DNA of 64,000 nt from positions 310,001 to 374,000 of the forward strand of contig JAJUBI010000006.1 in assembly GCA_022419385.1 (NCBI GenBank), read 5' to 3'. The notes beneath the pieces are model-generated. The model did no database searches. It saw nothing but the letters and a program-made list of their open reading frames with translations, and was not told the DNA's origin. Source of the stretch: Paraconiothyrium sp. Pb-2020 (lineage: Eukaryota; Ascomycota; Dothideomycetes; Pleosporales; Didymosphaeriaceae). Positions 46,158-57,636 of the stretch are shown piece after piece (position 1 is the first letter of the stretch; each line of letters begins with the position of its first letter). Both the position numbers and the translations under genes were made by a program.

Positions 46158-47519
46158 GGCGTGGCTCTGAATGTTGAAGCTACTGGAGAGATAGCTAAAG
46201 TGAGATAAGTTTACGTTTTTAAAGCAATTGGACACTGAAGGTACGTAGACATCTAGCACCGCGTTATACTGCCCTGCGGCTCAGCGCTAGCCGTTCAGTG
46301 CAAACAGCCCCCATTCTTCGGTGAGTCACGAATGGCCATTCACCGGTCTGCCTTTCCTCGTGCTCCGTGCAAAGAATGTAAGACGAATTTCTCGTGGCAC
46401 GCCTTTAAGTTGGTGTCGCGCGGATTTCCGACTTATCCCGGAAGGTGTTTGTCGGTAGTCGGTGGAAGCGGCCTACCGAGTGCCGCCTGACTATCAAGGA
46501 GCACCAAGTCTTCGTCCCTTTACACATTGTGCGCAACTCTTTTCAACCGTCGAATGCTTTTTCGAGCGTAAACATGATTCGTCATCACACTCCACCTTTC
46601 AAGGGATATCGCTCTTATAATGCCGTTGCGCCAATCTTTTCCACTATGCAGAAACAATACTTACAAGCAGTGATGTCGCGAATCCTTACTCTCTGAATGT
46701 TGGCTACAGCCGTAGTCAGTACCTAGGTATTCGTGGAGACAAAGCTATGGCGCTGGCCAAAACTATAATGTTTTCTGTAACATTACACCGTAGCCGCTAT
46801 CATACCCTTCACATACTATATCCGCGAATAGACGCAAATGATCAATGGCTTCGTACCTATGGTAACATTGCATTAGGGAAATTGAGTACTACTCAATCCG
46901 CGTTGGCCTGTCGCAGAGAGTACATAATCCCCGATGTCTTGATATGACGTTGGATAACCATGTTGGATATCGGAACGTTTGATGGTTTCCATGCCCAAGG
47001 GCGTGGAGTTAGATCCTACCAATGAACACAGGATGAGGAAATGTTACTATTCTTATGATCCATTGACCGTGACCTTGAACATGGACCTCGCCAATAGCAG
47101 CAATGCAATAGATTGGACCTGGCATGGGTAGAACAAGCAGCGCGTAGCTTGACGTAACCTCCGCTTTATTCGAAACGATGTTTGATACCAGGTGCGCCTA
47201 TCAGATCAAAACATTGCAATGTCCATGTAGAGCACGAGCAGCAGCCCAGCTATGGTGAAGAATAGGCAGGTTACAAGACATCGCAACATGAAGTGAAGCG
47301 AATTGAGAACAAGATTCACCAGCAGGCACAATGGAAAGGTGTGGAGCACAAATGCATTATTACGCCTACGCTTGCACCGAACAAGCCTATTTTGTATAAT
47401 ACACGAGATCGCCCTCCGTCATGCAACCATTAATGATCTCGTAACCGGGCACCGCACGCCATGTACAAGTCCGTCCGTCCCGTCATTCATACCATGCCAA
47501 TGCAAACGCAATGCGTTAT
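46158..47519. other. Intergenic, hydrolase promoter to CFEM 3' end
   Basis: About 1.4 kb between two minus-strand genes. It includes the hydrolase promoter and the CFEM 3' region. Only short, unrecognisable frames are present; the segment 46.6-47.0 kb is relatively AT-rich. Confidence 0.45.
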
Positions 47520-48161
47520 TTACAAAGCGAAGACAGCAAGGGCAGCAGCGCCGACGAGGCCAGCGGCAGCACCGATGCGGGAAGCCGCACCGGGGAACTC
47601 GGAGGAAGAGGGCGAAGGAGTAGCAGAGGGGACGGTGCCGTTGGCGGATGGGGTAGGCACGGCGGAGACAGAGGAGCTGGCGGCCGCAGAGCTGGAGGCG
47701 GGGACCTCGTAGGAGGAGGACTCAGTAGCCGCAGGAGCAGAGGAAGAAGGTGCCTCGGTGGAAGACGCCTCGGCGCTGCTGGACTCAGGGGCAGCAGACG
47801 ATTCCGGGGCAGAGGTTCCGCTGGGGCTCGGGACGCTGATGGTAACGCCGGCGGAGGCGCAAGTGTTCTGGACGCCCTTGATGACCTCGGCCTGCTCGTC
47901 GGCGGTGCAGGCACCCTGGACGCAGGGAGTGACCGAGGAGAGGAGGGAGTCAGACTTCTCGCAGTGGCACTTGAAGTCGGTGAGTTCAGAGCAGCCGTCT
48001 CCGCCCAATGCAGTCAAGAAGCATTGAAGCTGGTATCGTTAGAACAGGTTCCAAAAGTGTTGGTTGTCGTCACAACATACCGAGCATTGGGGGAGGTCAG
48101 CAAGCTGAGCAGAGGCAACACCGGCCAGAGCGACGAGGAGAGCGGGAGCGAAGGTCTTCAT
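47520..48161 (-). CDS. CFEM-domain GPI-type cell-surface protein
   Basis: Exons 48161-48081 and 48029-47520 encode 196 aa. A signal peptide (MKTFAPALLVALAGVASA) is followed by a fungal CFEM domain with all eight cysteines (QCS, QCF, GCS, KCHC, PCV, ACT, TCA). The Asp before KCHC (LTDFKCHC), which in Candida haemophores ligates haem iron, is present. A Ser/Ala/Pro/Glu-rich stalk of about 75 residues follows, and the protein ends with a hydrophobic GPI-attachment tail (RIGAAAGLVGAAALAVFAL). It should be a plasma-membrane or cell-wall protein. CFEM proteins take part in haem or iron uptake, wall stability and host interaction; no choice is possible from sequence. The intron (51 nt) lies inside the CFEM domain, after the first cysteine. 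Confidence 0.93.
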
Positions 48162-50737
48162 CTTGAGTGATGTTTGGTGTTGTTGCTTCGATTGTACGAG
48201 CGAGCGGTCTTGTGCAAGGTACGGAGCGTAGAAACGACTGTTTATATTCCGGAGACGTGCTACAGGACAAAGGTAGGGGAGACGCCCGGGAGGGCTTTAA
48301 GTATTCGATGCACGTTGAGAAGGCCCCAGCTTCCCCCAGGAAACCAGTCCTGGCCCAGCGCAGGGGCACCGGCTCGGCGTCACATGCGGCTATTCGCAAA
48401 AAGCTTTTGGGGTGTGCAGGATCGCGCGAATTCCCCATGGAGGTCGACGGCCGCTAGGCTCTGCAAATGAAAATGGGAGCAGTTGCGGTCCGGGCGCAAT
48501 ATTGTTTCGGAAACGGCGAGGTATGGCGAGAGTATTGATTGGTCACGCCGAATTGCCCTTACGTTTGAAGCTGGCCGGCGGCGACCAGGACGAGCATGAG
48601 AGGTTGAGATCCCCAGACGCCACATTGGTGCATGATTGGAGGCCTGTGCGCGGGGTGGCGCCGATCGCATTCTTCCCTTGCGTTCCGTATGCGCGAACTG
48701 CTTTGGGAAACGCTGCGCGTGGAGGAAAGACTGGAGACGCGCGTAGTGTACCACAGACAGGCACGAGCGAGACCCTCGTCCCTGAGCTTGGTATTCTTGT
48801 CTCCAACAGCATTCGAGGTCGTCTCAAGCCGCCAGCACCGCAGGATCCGTTCATAAAGGCGATGACGCTCCAGAGCCAGGGGAGAAAACTTTGTACGGCA
48901 AGGCGTTAAAACCCCGCATGCCACTTTACCCGCCTCGGACGCTCGCCCGTCCCCGCCTTGCCGGTTCAAGCTGGAGACTCCAGGATACAATACGAAGCGA
49001 CAGCTTCCTTCAGCAGTTAGTGATCTGACATTGGCCGCACACGACAGCAACACGCCACGACGCAACTGCATGGCACTTTGGCCGCCTTATTGAGCAAGGG
49101 AGCATCCCTCGGCCCTTCCGGCCACCCTTCCCACAGGTGCTTATTCGCGCATGCAGAGTTCCTGCGTGATGCATTTCACTTACTGAAGGCACAGTTGCAG
49201 CGATGCCGGCTGAAATGACACCCTCCAGAAACATATATAGGCATGGCAGGTAGGTTCAGCGCAACGTGCACCTGCGCGGAGGTGTCCATGGCTGCGCGAT
49301 GATCGTAACCTCAATGGGTGGCTGACAATCACTGTGTGCGAAACGGCTCGGCCTCTCCTTCCCCTCACACCGTGCACTGTTCCTCGGCTGCATGTGCTTT
49401 CGACGACAAGGATGACTCCGCATGAATCTGGGGAATTGAAAGGGGCCCCTCGATCACCTGTAACCTGGGGAAGAGCTTGGCTAGAGAAACAGGTTCCGCG
49501 AGTTTCGAGAAGATGAATCGACATCATCGCAACACGTGCTGCCGGGCTCTGTGAAGCTGCGAAAAGATGCAACCACCGACTCCGGCTTCAATGAGGCGAA
49601 TACGAATGGTCTGATCTTGGCAAATCGAGCAGAGAGACCAGCAACCTTGCCGACGTGACTTCAACATTCCGTAGCTAAAGGAGCGCGGCTTGCGATCGTG
49701 AGATTGTCATCGTCGAACCGGTGCTGGGATCGCCCTCGAACCCGATTACTGGAGTGTCTCCTCATGAGGGGAAGCAATTGCCGCAATGCCCGTCCCTGGA
49801 TGAAGCCTGTTGTGCAACAAAGTTTGAGCTGTTTAGTGATTGGGAATTGCTCCAGCGCTCTCTGCGTGAGCTGGGCGAATAGACCTCGGCGCGTAAAGAT
49901 TGAGGTAGTGCGAAGTGCTTTTGCGCGCTGCTATAGTCACTTGGCCTGTCGCTTGATTGATGTAAGACGCGCGCATGCGCTGTCGGCATTGTATAGGTGT
50001 TCCCGCTGTTGTATGCTGAGATGTTGAAGTGAGGTTGAAAGAAGCTATATGGCGTGCTAGCAAGCCTGGTCCACACAAACACGGTCCATTATCAATGCGC
50101 AGAGCACGCCATGTGGTACTGTGGTCCACAATGCATACCATCGTGGTAGGGCTGTACTAACAAATAAACTGGTCTTTGCAAAGTCCAACGAACATGGTAG
50201 TCGTGGATCGTGTCGTGAAGAAGTCGCAACCGATCACCTTGGAGCGAGCCGTCACCGCAGCGCAGTGAGAAGGCAAACGTGGAGAGGATATGCCACATCG
50301 CCGCGGAATAAGAAGTGACAAATAGATCAGTCTCCTGTTTGAAGTCGCTTTGGCGTGTGTTGCAGCTGTTGGCGCCGGCACGGTAATGCAGTCAAGTATG
50401 CTGTGAGTGATCAGGAGTTGGACATCCGATCATCGCCGAGTGCTGAAGCAAGAGCCATATTCTACGGAGCATCGCTGATGCAATGTCCCGGACGTTCTCG
50501 ATCTCTCATGGGTGAGTGGTGTTGTGAAGCTATGAGTGGACATTATGGGGAGCATTCTGGTGGGATGCATGACTAAGCGAGGACAGGGATAAGATCTAAT
50601 CTTATCTCATCGCCGCTCAGCGCACCCCTGCAGAGGCCACAGAGCATCTCAACACCAAGCTCCAACACCGCTGTGAGCTCTTACATTGCGCCTTCTCCAA
50701 CCGCTCTTCCCCGTTTCATAAAACCAAACATACCAGC
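48162..50737. other. Divergent intergenic region of about 2.6 kb, CFEM and SEC13
   Basis: No supported gene. Frames such as 48412-48909 (+) and 48559-49071 (-) overlap each other, are Arg/Ser-rich and match no family I know. The Sec13-proximal end contains a GATA-type palindrome at 50588-50606. Regulatory sequence for two divergent genes is expected. Confidence 0.45.
50588..50606. promoter_or_regulatory. Palindromic pair of GATA sites upstream of SEC13
   Basis: GATAAGAT and ATCTTATC are perfect inverted copies around a 3-nt centre, about 130 nt before the SEC13 start codon. GATAAG is the consensus of fungal GATA factors (nitrogen, iron and light regulators). A pair in opposed orientation is a typical strong site. 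The link to either neighbouring gene is inferred from position only. Confidence 0.4.
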
Positions 50738-51953
50738 ATGGTAAGTACCACCAACCATCGCAGCTTCCGATCTCGAGCCACTGACGCGCCGCTTCCATTA
50801 CAGGCCAACGTAATAACGAATTCCGCCGGCCACGATGACATGATTGTACGTTTACCACCGAGTCGCTGTACCCGCGCGTGCCTCTAAGCATAAAGCTATC
50901 ATGAGCACCTTCGCCGCGACCTTGACCGGGCGCCGGTCCAACCCCGCATTGGGCGGCAACGGTTTCGTCGACTTGCTTTCTCTCGAGACTAACGACATGC
51001 AGCACGATGCTGTCCTGGACTACTACGGCAGGCGGTTAGCCACATGCTCTTCGGATAAGACTATCAAGATATTCGAGGTGGAGGGGGAGTCGCATAGACT
51101 GGTTGAGACGCTGAAAGGGTAGGCAACTATGGTCGCTTGGATCTGCCACCTGGCTAACAGCAAGAAAGACATGAGGGCGCTGTCTGGTGCGTTGCATGGG
51201 CCCACCCCAAGTACGGCAATATTCTCGCATCCTCATCATACGACGGCAAAGTCATCATCTGGCGCGAACAGAACGGCCAATGGCAGAAGATCTACGATGT
51301 AGCCCTCCACTCCGCGTCCGTCAACCTCGTTGCATGGGCACCTCACGAAGCAGGCTGCGTCCTCGCCTGCGCCTCCTCAGACGGCAATGTCTCGGTCCTC
51401 GAATTCAAGGACAACAACTGGACACACCAGGTTTTCCAGGCATGCGGTTCGGGCGTCAACAGTGTGAGCTGGGCACCTGCCTACGCGCCCGGACAGGTTG
51501 TCACAGCGAGCGGGAACGCGCCGGGCAACGCAAGGCGATTCGTCACAGGCGGCAGCGATTGCCAGGTTAAGCTTTGGGAGTTTAGCCCGGAGAGCGGGTC
51601 GTACCAGAACTCTCAGATTCTGCCAGGACACACAGATTGGGTGCGCGATGTTGCTTGGTCGCCGACCGTTCTGTCCAAGTCGTACATTGCGTCAGCAAGC
51701 CAGGACAAGACAGTGCGCATCTGGACATCTTCAGATCTACGTAAGCATAGGAAGAAGTACAATAATAGAAGAGACGCTGACCGATACAGGAGAATGGAAG
51801 TCCACCGTACTAAACGTCGAAGCCGTAGCATGGCGGGTGAGCTGGAGTTTGAGCGGCAATGTCCTGGCGATCAGCACCGGAGACAACAGGGTCAGCTTGT
51901 GGAAGGAGAAGCTGAGCGGCGGCTGGGACTGTGTGAAGACGATCGAGGAGTAG
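50738..51953 (+). CDS. SEC13: Sec13, COPII coat and nuclear pore WD-repeat protein
   Basis: Exons 50738-50740 (the ATG only), 50804-50845, 51003-51118, 51169-51740 and 51790-51953 encode 298 aa. Sec13 forms a six-bladed propeller that pairs with Sec31 in the COPII cage and with Nup145C/Nup96 in the nuclear pore. Seen are the N-terminus MANVITNSAGHDDMIHDAVLDYYG and WD repeats with RRLATCSSDKTIKIFE, GNILASSSYDGKVIIW, RRFVTGGSDCQVKLWE, SYIASASQDKTVRIWT and GNVLAISTGDNRVSLW. The C-terminus EKLSGGWDCVKTIEE is standard. The 157-nt second intron contains open sequence that is not conserved. The first exon contributes only the start codon; reading without it gives no other ATG that keeps the family N-terminus. 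Confidence 0.96.
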
Positions 51954-53089
51954 GCTCTCAAAATCGGGGAGGATTTTTCATGCCAGCGCAGGCGTTCGAT
52001 CCCGTACTGAAATCGGTGGAGCAGGGCACCCTACAGCGTTGTTCCACCTACATGATACATCAATTGGCATGTATGATTTGGGGGCGGTTGGCAGAGGCAG
52101 GCATTCTTTTGCCTAATCTCGGTTTGCAATGATAGACATAATCACACGTTGCGTACACGATCAGCTAGCCTCTTGCCGTCGTAATATTTGACTGTCACAT
52201 GTATGTGACGCACTAACACTCTACTGGATCACGCCTCACATGGGTAGGCTCTTCAGTGCAGTCATTTCATTACACTCCCCGCCGCATTGCAGATGGCCTA
52301 AGGATTTGGAAAGAATGCAAGGCATATTGGAAACTTGCCTCCTTTGTCTCCCACAACTCTTGACCGCAGCTTGCTCTACATGACAAATCTGAATGGCCCC
52401 CATCATAGTAAGCAACACAAACAACTGATTTTCATGAGTGCTAGACTCTGAGGATCTCGTGTCATAATGTTGGGCAATCAGCTGCAAGCTTGGTAGCTGA
52501 TAAGGTAGTCTAGGATGACTCGCTTCATAATACGTGTTTGAAGTCGTAAAGCTAATGTTGTATGGACGCATGTCTTTTCAGCGTAAGAGCTGCAGTCGGT
52601 GGAATCACAGGTATATAAATATCTCCATTGTCGGCCTCGTCTTCTGCACAATCGCCCTGTCTTTCGAAGTCCAAAGCGACACAAGTTGCTTTTATGTGCA
52701 GTGTGTTTCCTACTGCGAACAAGATAGGTTGCACCTCTTCTAATAGCACGTTCCGCACTTTTTTGGCGCAGACAAATCAAAGAGCAACGATGTTGCTACG
52801 TGGAACTCTCGGGCGCGGATGGAAATCGGGTGGAGCCTGCCGAATGGCGTCGAGTACCCTAGTCAAAGCGTGAAAACTCCGGTCCATTCGTATCCTCGAG
52901 TGATAGTTCGAAACACCTCTTCAAATGTGGCAATTTCTGTGGGTAGAGAGAACGTCGCGTCTAGATCGTGTCCGCTTTTACTGTAAATCCTATATCTCTC
53001 TTCTTGTCTGCATACTTACTTGGGTATCAGATGAGATTGAACTCAGGTTCCTTCCATCATGGTCACAATCCCTCTTGAAACCGTACATA

Positions 53090-53251
53090 TCATCGAGAAT
53101 GGCGATGATATGCGTTCATGTACCTGAAGCGGTCATCAAAACTCTCGATTAGCAACACCAGGGGTCGGCTCAGAATCTGGTAAGCGCTCAAACGCAGGCC
53201 ATGAAGAGCTTTGAGGATGGTATCCTGGATGTATGTGAAGTTTCCGGGCAT
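53090..53251 (-). pseudogene. Possible fragment of a fungal gene of unknown family
   Basis: From ATG 53251 the minus strand encodes 53 aa with a natural composition: NFTYIQDTILKALHGL, then SRPLVLLIESFDDRFRY, and a stop. The helix followed by a hydrophobic strand recalls the start of the ubiquitin-like fold found in some multi-domain fungal proteins, but this is only a resemblance. Further down the minus strand a strong donor (GTAAGTATGC, starting near 53023) and acceptor (CTACCCACAG, ending near 52940) flank an intron-like segment. The following sequence reads IATFEEVFRTITRGYEWTG before a stop. I could not join these pieces into one frame, so it is either a decayed gene or one with introns I have not resolved. 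Confidence 0.3.
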
Positions 53252-54367
53252 GTTCGATAGGTTGGTTTTCTATTCTGAGGCTCTGATAGAAGGGACGGGG
53301 CTCGCTCGCGAATCGGTCGTGGGGATGAGAAAGCTCTTGGAGCTGATCTGGGCAGTCGAAGACGGAGCGTTTCACGGGACTTGCGGAGTAGCGAGGAACT
53401 GGCCGCGGCTGGCTAGAGTGTACGGAGGTGGAGGTAGTGCGGAGAATCTTGAAGTCGTTCGATGAAAGCTTTAATGCCAAAGTTGCCGAGTTTAGTCCAT
53501 ATTATAGTGGGCGGAGAAAGATTCAGGCATATCAGTGAAACATGCAATGCCGGCCAACCGAGGACCACAGTGTGAGTGAAATATCTATACTTTTATAATT
53601 GCGCCCTATACATGTCGGGTCATGCAAGATCGCCATGAAAGTACTTTAGGCCAACTAGAATTTGACCACGACGGTAATCGAGAACACGATTGAGCCGATA
53701 GCTGCCGGTTTCTGACTGGATATACTGGGGCGGATACTATTGGATATGTGGTCAGGCTTGAAAGTTGACGGGCAGTGGAAAGAAACATGACCGGAATAAG
53801 GCTTCGGTAAATTGAGGCTGGCCGGAAACGTAGAGAAGCAGATGCAGAGTAGTGGTGATTCGTGGTCACAGTGAAAGCAGAAGACAGAGTTGCTGTTCTT
53901 TGCTTGTGATCATACAGAAGGAAGAGCATTCCTCGCGGATACTTATTCCACCTGAGGTAGACCTACGTTTGACATTGCTTTCGATATCGGAGCTTACAGT
54001 CGGAGGCTTACAGTCGGCCCTCCGGACTGAGGATAGATCAACGAGACGGTGGCGAATGGGAGCGCGTTTCGCAGACATGAAGGGCCAGGGTCTTCACAAC
54101 GTTGGCCAGACGCCAGCCCCATAATGTATCCACAATCGCCGCAAGAAGTGGAGATGGAGCAGCAACTCCTTCGACATGTGGCATTCTCAGATAACAGTGG
54201 CCAGACCAGCCCCGTCGAAACGGGTTTTCTTTGCATGTTCGGTGTCGAGCTCTGCGTTAGCGCGTAGCCAACCCGGGCCTAAGCGCCTCGCGGGGTTGGT
54301 GTCGGTGACTTCTGCGGCGGGGCCCAAACTGCCGACGAGACAAAAAGCTCTGCCCCTCCGCTAAAGA

Positions 54368-54418
54368 CCCTTCTTTCTTCTCAGTCCTCTCACTCACTCC
54401 TTCCTTCCTCCCTATACC
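54368..54418 (+). promoter_or_regulatory. Pyrimidine-rich tract in front of SAH hydrolase
   Basis: A nearly pure C/T run of about 50 nt ends some 37 nt before the start codon. Such tracts mark the core promoter and transcription start of highly expressed genes in filamentous fungi. Confidence 0.55.
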
Positions 54419-54454
54419 TGAATTCCTCCATTTTCACATTCCTCAGCCGCAATC

Positions 54455-55866
54455 ATGTCTGGACAGCCCGCCCACACCTTCAAGGTTGCCGATATCTCGC
54501 TCGCGGCCTTCGGTCGCCGCGAGATCGAGCTCGCTGAGAATGAGATGCCTGGTCTGATGCAGACCCGCGCCCGGTACGCCGGCGAGCAGCCCTTGAAGGG
54601 TGCCCGCATTGCTGGTTGCCTGCACATGAGTACGCCAATTCTGCCCCTCCATTGCCCCCCACTTGAAACTGATGCGTTCCAGCCATCCAGACCGCCGTCC
54701 TCATCGAGACCCTCAAGGAGCTCGGTGCTGAGCTCACCTGGACCTCGTGCAACATCTTCTCCACCCAGGACCACGCCGCTGCCGCCATTGCCGCCTCCGG
54801 TGTCCCCGTCTTCGCCTGGAAGGGCGAGACCGAGGAGGAGTACAACTGGTGCTTGGAGCAGCAGCTCACTGCCTTCAAGGATGACAAGCGCCTCAACTTG
54901 ATCCTTGACGACGGTGGTGATCTCACTGCCCTTGTCCACAAGAAGTACCCCGAGATGCTCAAGGACTGCTATGGTGTGTCCGAGGAGACCACCACCGGTG
55001 TCCACCACCTCTACCGAATGCTCAAGAACAAGGAGCACGGCCTCCTCGTCCCCGCCATCAACGTCAACGACTCTGTTACCAAGTCCAAGTTCGACAACTT
55101 GTACGGCTGCCGTGAGTCGCTCGTCGACGGTATCAAGCGTGCCACCGATGTCATGATCGCTGGTAAGGTCGCTGTCGTTGCTGGTTACGGTGATGTCGGC
55201 AAGGGCTGTGCCGATGCTCTCCGCAGCATGGGTGCCCGCGTCCTCGTTACCGAGATCGACCCCATCAACGCCCTCCAGGCCGCCGTTTCCGGTTACCAGG
55301 TCACCACCATGGAGAAGGCTGCTTCCCAGGGTCAGATCTTCGTCACCACCACTGGCTGCCGTGACATTCTCACCAGCAAGCACTTCGAGGAGATGCCCGA
55401 GGATGCCATTGTCTGCAACATCGGTCACTTCGACATCGAAATCGACGTTGCCTGGCTCCGTGCTAACGCCAAGTCCGTCACCAACATCAAGCCCCAGGTC
55501 GACCGCTTCCTCATGAAGAACGGCCGCCACATCATCCTCCTTGCTGACGGTCGTCTCGTCAACTTGGGCTGTGCCACCGGCCACTCTTCCTTTGTCATGT
55601 CCTGCTCTTTCACCAACCAGGTCCTCGCCCAGATCTACCTCTACAAGGCCGGTGACGACGCTTTCGCCAAGAAGTTCGTCGAGTTCGGCAACTCTGGCAA
55701 GCTCGAGGTCGGCGTCTACACCCTGCCCAAGCAGCTCGACGAGCAGGTCGCCAACCTGCACCTTGCCCACGTCAACGCGGAGCTCTCCGTCCTCACCGAC
55801 GTCCAGGCCGAGTACCTCGGTCTGCCCAAGGCCGGTCCTTTCAAGAGCGACATCTACCGCTACTAG
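54455..55866 (+). CDS. S-adenosyl-L-homocysteine hydrolase
   Basis: Exons 54455-54629 and 54683-55866 encode about 452 aa. The cytosolic NAD-containing enzyme splits S-adenosylhomocysteine into adenosine and homocysteine, removing the product inhibitor of all SAM-dependent methyltransferases, including the Opi3-type enzyme in this window. Family signatures are complete: NEMPGLMQTRARYA, SCNIFSTQDHAAAAIA, the NAD-binding VAGYGDVGKGCADALR, DRFLMKNGRHIILLADGRLVNLGCATGHSSFVMS, and the C-terminal Lys-Tyr pair in FKSDIYRY. Codons are almost uniformly C-ending, the pattern of a very highly expressed gene in this genome. The 53-nt intron splits the Thr codon after CLHM. A pyrimidine tract precedes the gene. 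Confidence 0.97.
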
Positions 55867-57636
55867 ATTTCTTTTTCATTTGTTCAAGAGTTCAACACGA
55901 CGTTATGAGTTGGGATGATACCATTTCGAAAAGTTTTCGCCTCAACGGCAGACATTGTTTAGATTTTGGGCCTAGGGACTGGCAACCGGCGTTAATGATA
56001 ACTTGACATGCATATCATCCGTTTGGCCCTTCAACCATGGCCAAACACGAGGTGATGGATATACTGTATGAGCGTGGGAAACGCAAAATGAGACTACTTT
56101 AGGTAGAACACAAGGTCGCTGCACAGCAAAATGCTCGAAGCGCACCTGCCCATCGTCCGCACACGGATGGGATGTCAATCCAGATACGTGGGTTCCACAC
56201 CCACTTGCTGAACACAAAACTCTCTTTCCCCGAACTCGTATAAACTTTAGTATGCTCACAAGCCTCATCATGCACTACACTCGACTCCACAGCGTCGACG
56301 CAGGACTGCCCAACTCTTCTCGTCAACCTCCACATCGGCCCGGTCTCCGAATGACACCTGCAACGCCAACGCATCTCGCCGTCCTCGCCGCCCTCACATC
56401 CCGAGCTTGGTAACCTCACTAGATGAAGACGTGGCCGGCCTGTCCTTGCCTTGCCCCCGCTCCCTCGTAAATACTACGCTCTTCGATCTTCGGCACACAC
56501 AGCCTGAGTACACCACATGTAGCCGTCATCTGACAGCTCCCTACCACAACAGCACCTGTCCTTGCTCCGCAGCCTCGGATACGTGGGGTTTCGTCACCTA
56601 CGATCGTACAGCTTGAGCTCGACTCACTCCGTGACGTGAAAACCGCTCACGTAGTACGCTCCCCCTTCGTTTCCACCGTTCCGTTCCGTTTCACCCCACG
56701 CCACCACGTCAATGCCCTCCCTTGGGAAAACTCTACTGTGCTGTACACAGATGCACTACCATCGTGCACCGCTATCGCGCCGTTCAACAACAGCCCGCAT
56801 GCATTGCATTAGCCCTCCGTCAAAAGGCCCGCGTACCCGTCTCCTCGCTCTCCGCATGCTCTAGTCGCGTTTCAGCCACGCATGCTGTGGTACCGTCGGG
56901 CACGGTGCAGTGCCTGCTGTGGACCGCGCGGATGTACGAGCAGAAGTATCCCTTCGGACGTGCGCTAGCGCATGCATGAGCCCAAGGTGACATCCAGCAC
57001 AGCAGGGGATGGGGGACCAGAGGAACTTGCCGACATGTATACGGAGGCGGAGGTCGGTACCAGAGAACGGTGTTTCATCTGGGTGCTGCTCCTTCTTGGT
57101 GAGGTTCTAGAAGCGCAGCAAGGGATTGAGAGAGATCGCATCTCGAGTCTCGGAGTCAGAGAGAGATGGTCTCGGACGAATGCGTCGTCTGGAGACATGC
57201 ACACCGTACCGTGCGGCATCTTATCTCCGAAGTCGATATTACACATCCTGATATTGATGTCTACTTCTATACACACTATGTACGTTCCGCCCCAAGGTAA
57301 GGTAGTGAGTAAAAAACGCCCAGAACGCGCCTTATTTCGGGCCCTCCATCGCTGCTTCTTCCGAATGGTATCGTGGTGAAACAATGCCGCTTGCTATGGA
57401 TATCCAACAGACATATGCCCGGTCCGTATGGTGTAATGTGGATCTTTGGGAGTCGAAGGAGGTATCAAACAACGAAAGGAACAAACAAAGATAACGGAAA
57501 ACCCCCGCTTTTGCAAGAATGTGAGGAAAGGTGGGCAGAACTGGCAGACTGAATGGTAGATGAGAAGGGTAGTCGTCGTCAAGCGAATATGATGTGATGA
57601 ACAAAAAGAAAACGCATGCATGCTTGGTCCAAGCCA
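55867..57636. other. Convergent intergenic region of about 1.8 kb
   Basis: The space between the 3' ends of SAH hydrolase and the Whi2-like gene. Frames here are short and unrecognisable. The part 56.4-56.7 kb is C-rich without repeat structure. Confidence 0.5.

Larger units (their letters stand above)
51954..54454. other. Intergenic region of about 2.5 kb, SEC13 to SAH hydrolase
   Basis: No complete gene could be built. A possible minus-strand gene remnant lies around 52.9-53.3 kb (see the entry at 53090-53251). The last 90 nt form a pyrimidine-rich leader of the SAH hydrolase gene. Confidence 0.45.

Noticed and set aside
48412..49071. Overlapping frames on both strands between CFEM and SEC13
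   Set aside because: They overlap each other antisense, are low in aliphatic residues and match no family; likely GC-driven chance frames.
54412..55770. 452-codon minus-strand frame opposite SAH hydrolase
   Set aside because: It is the antisense shadow of the strongly biased codons of SAH hydrolase, whose family match is complete.
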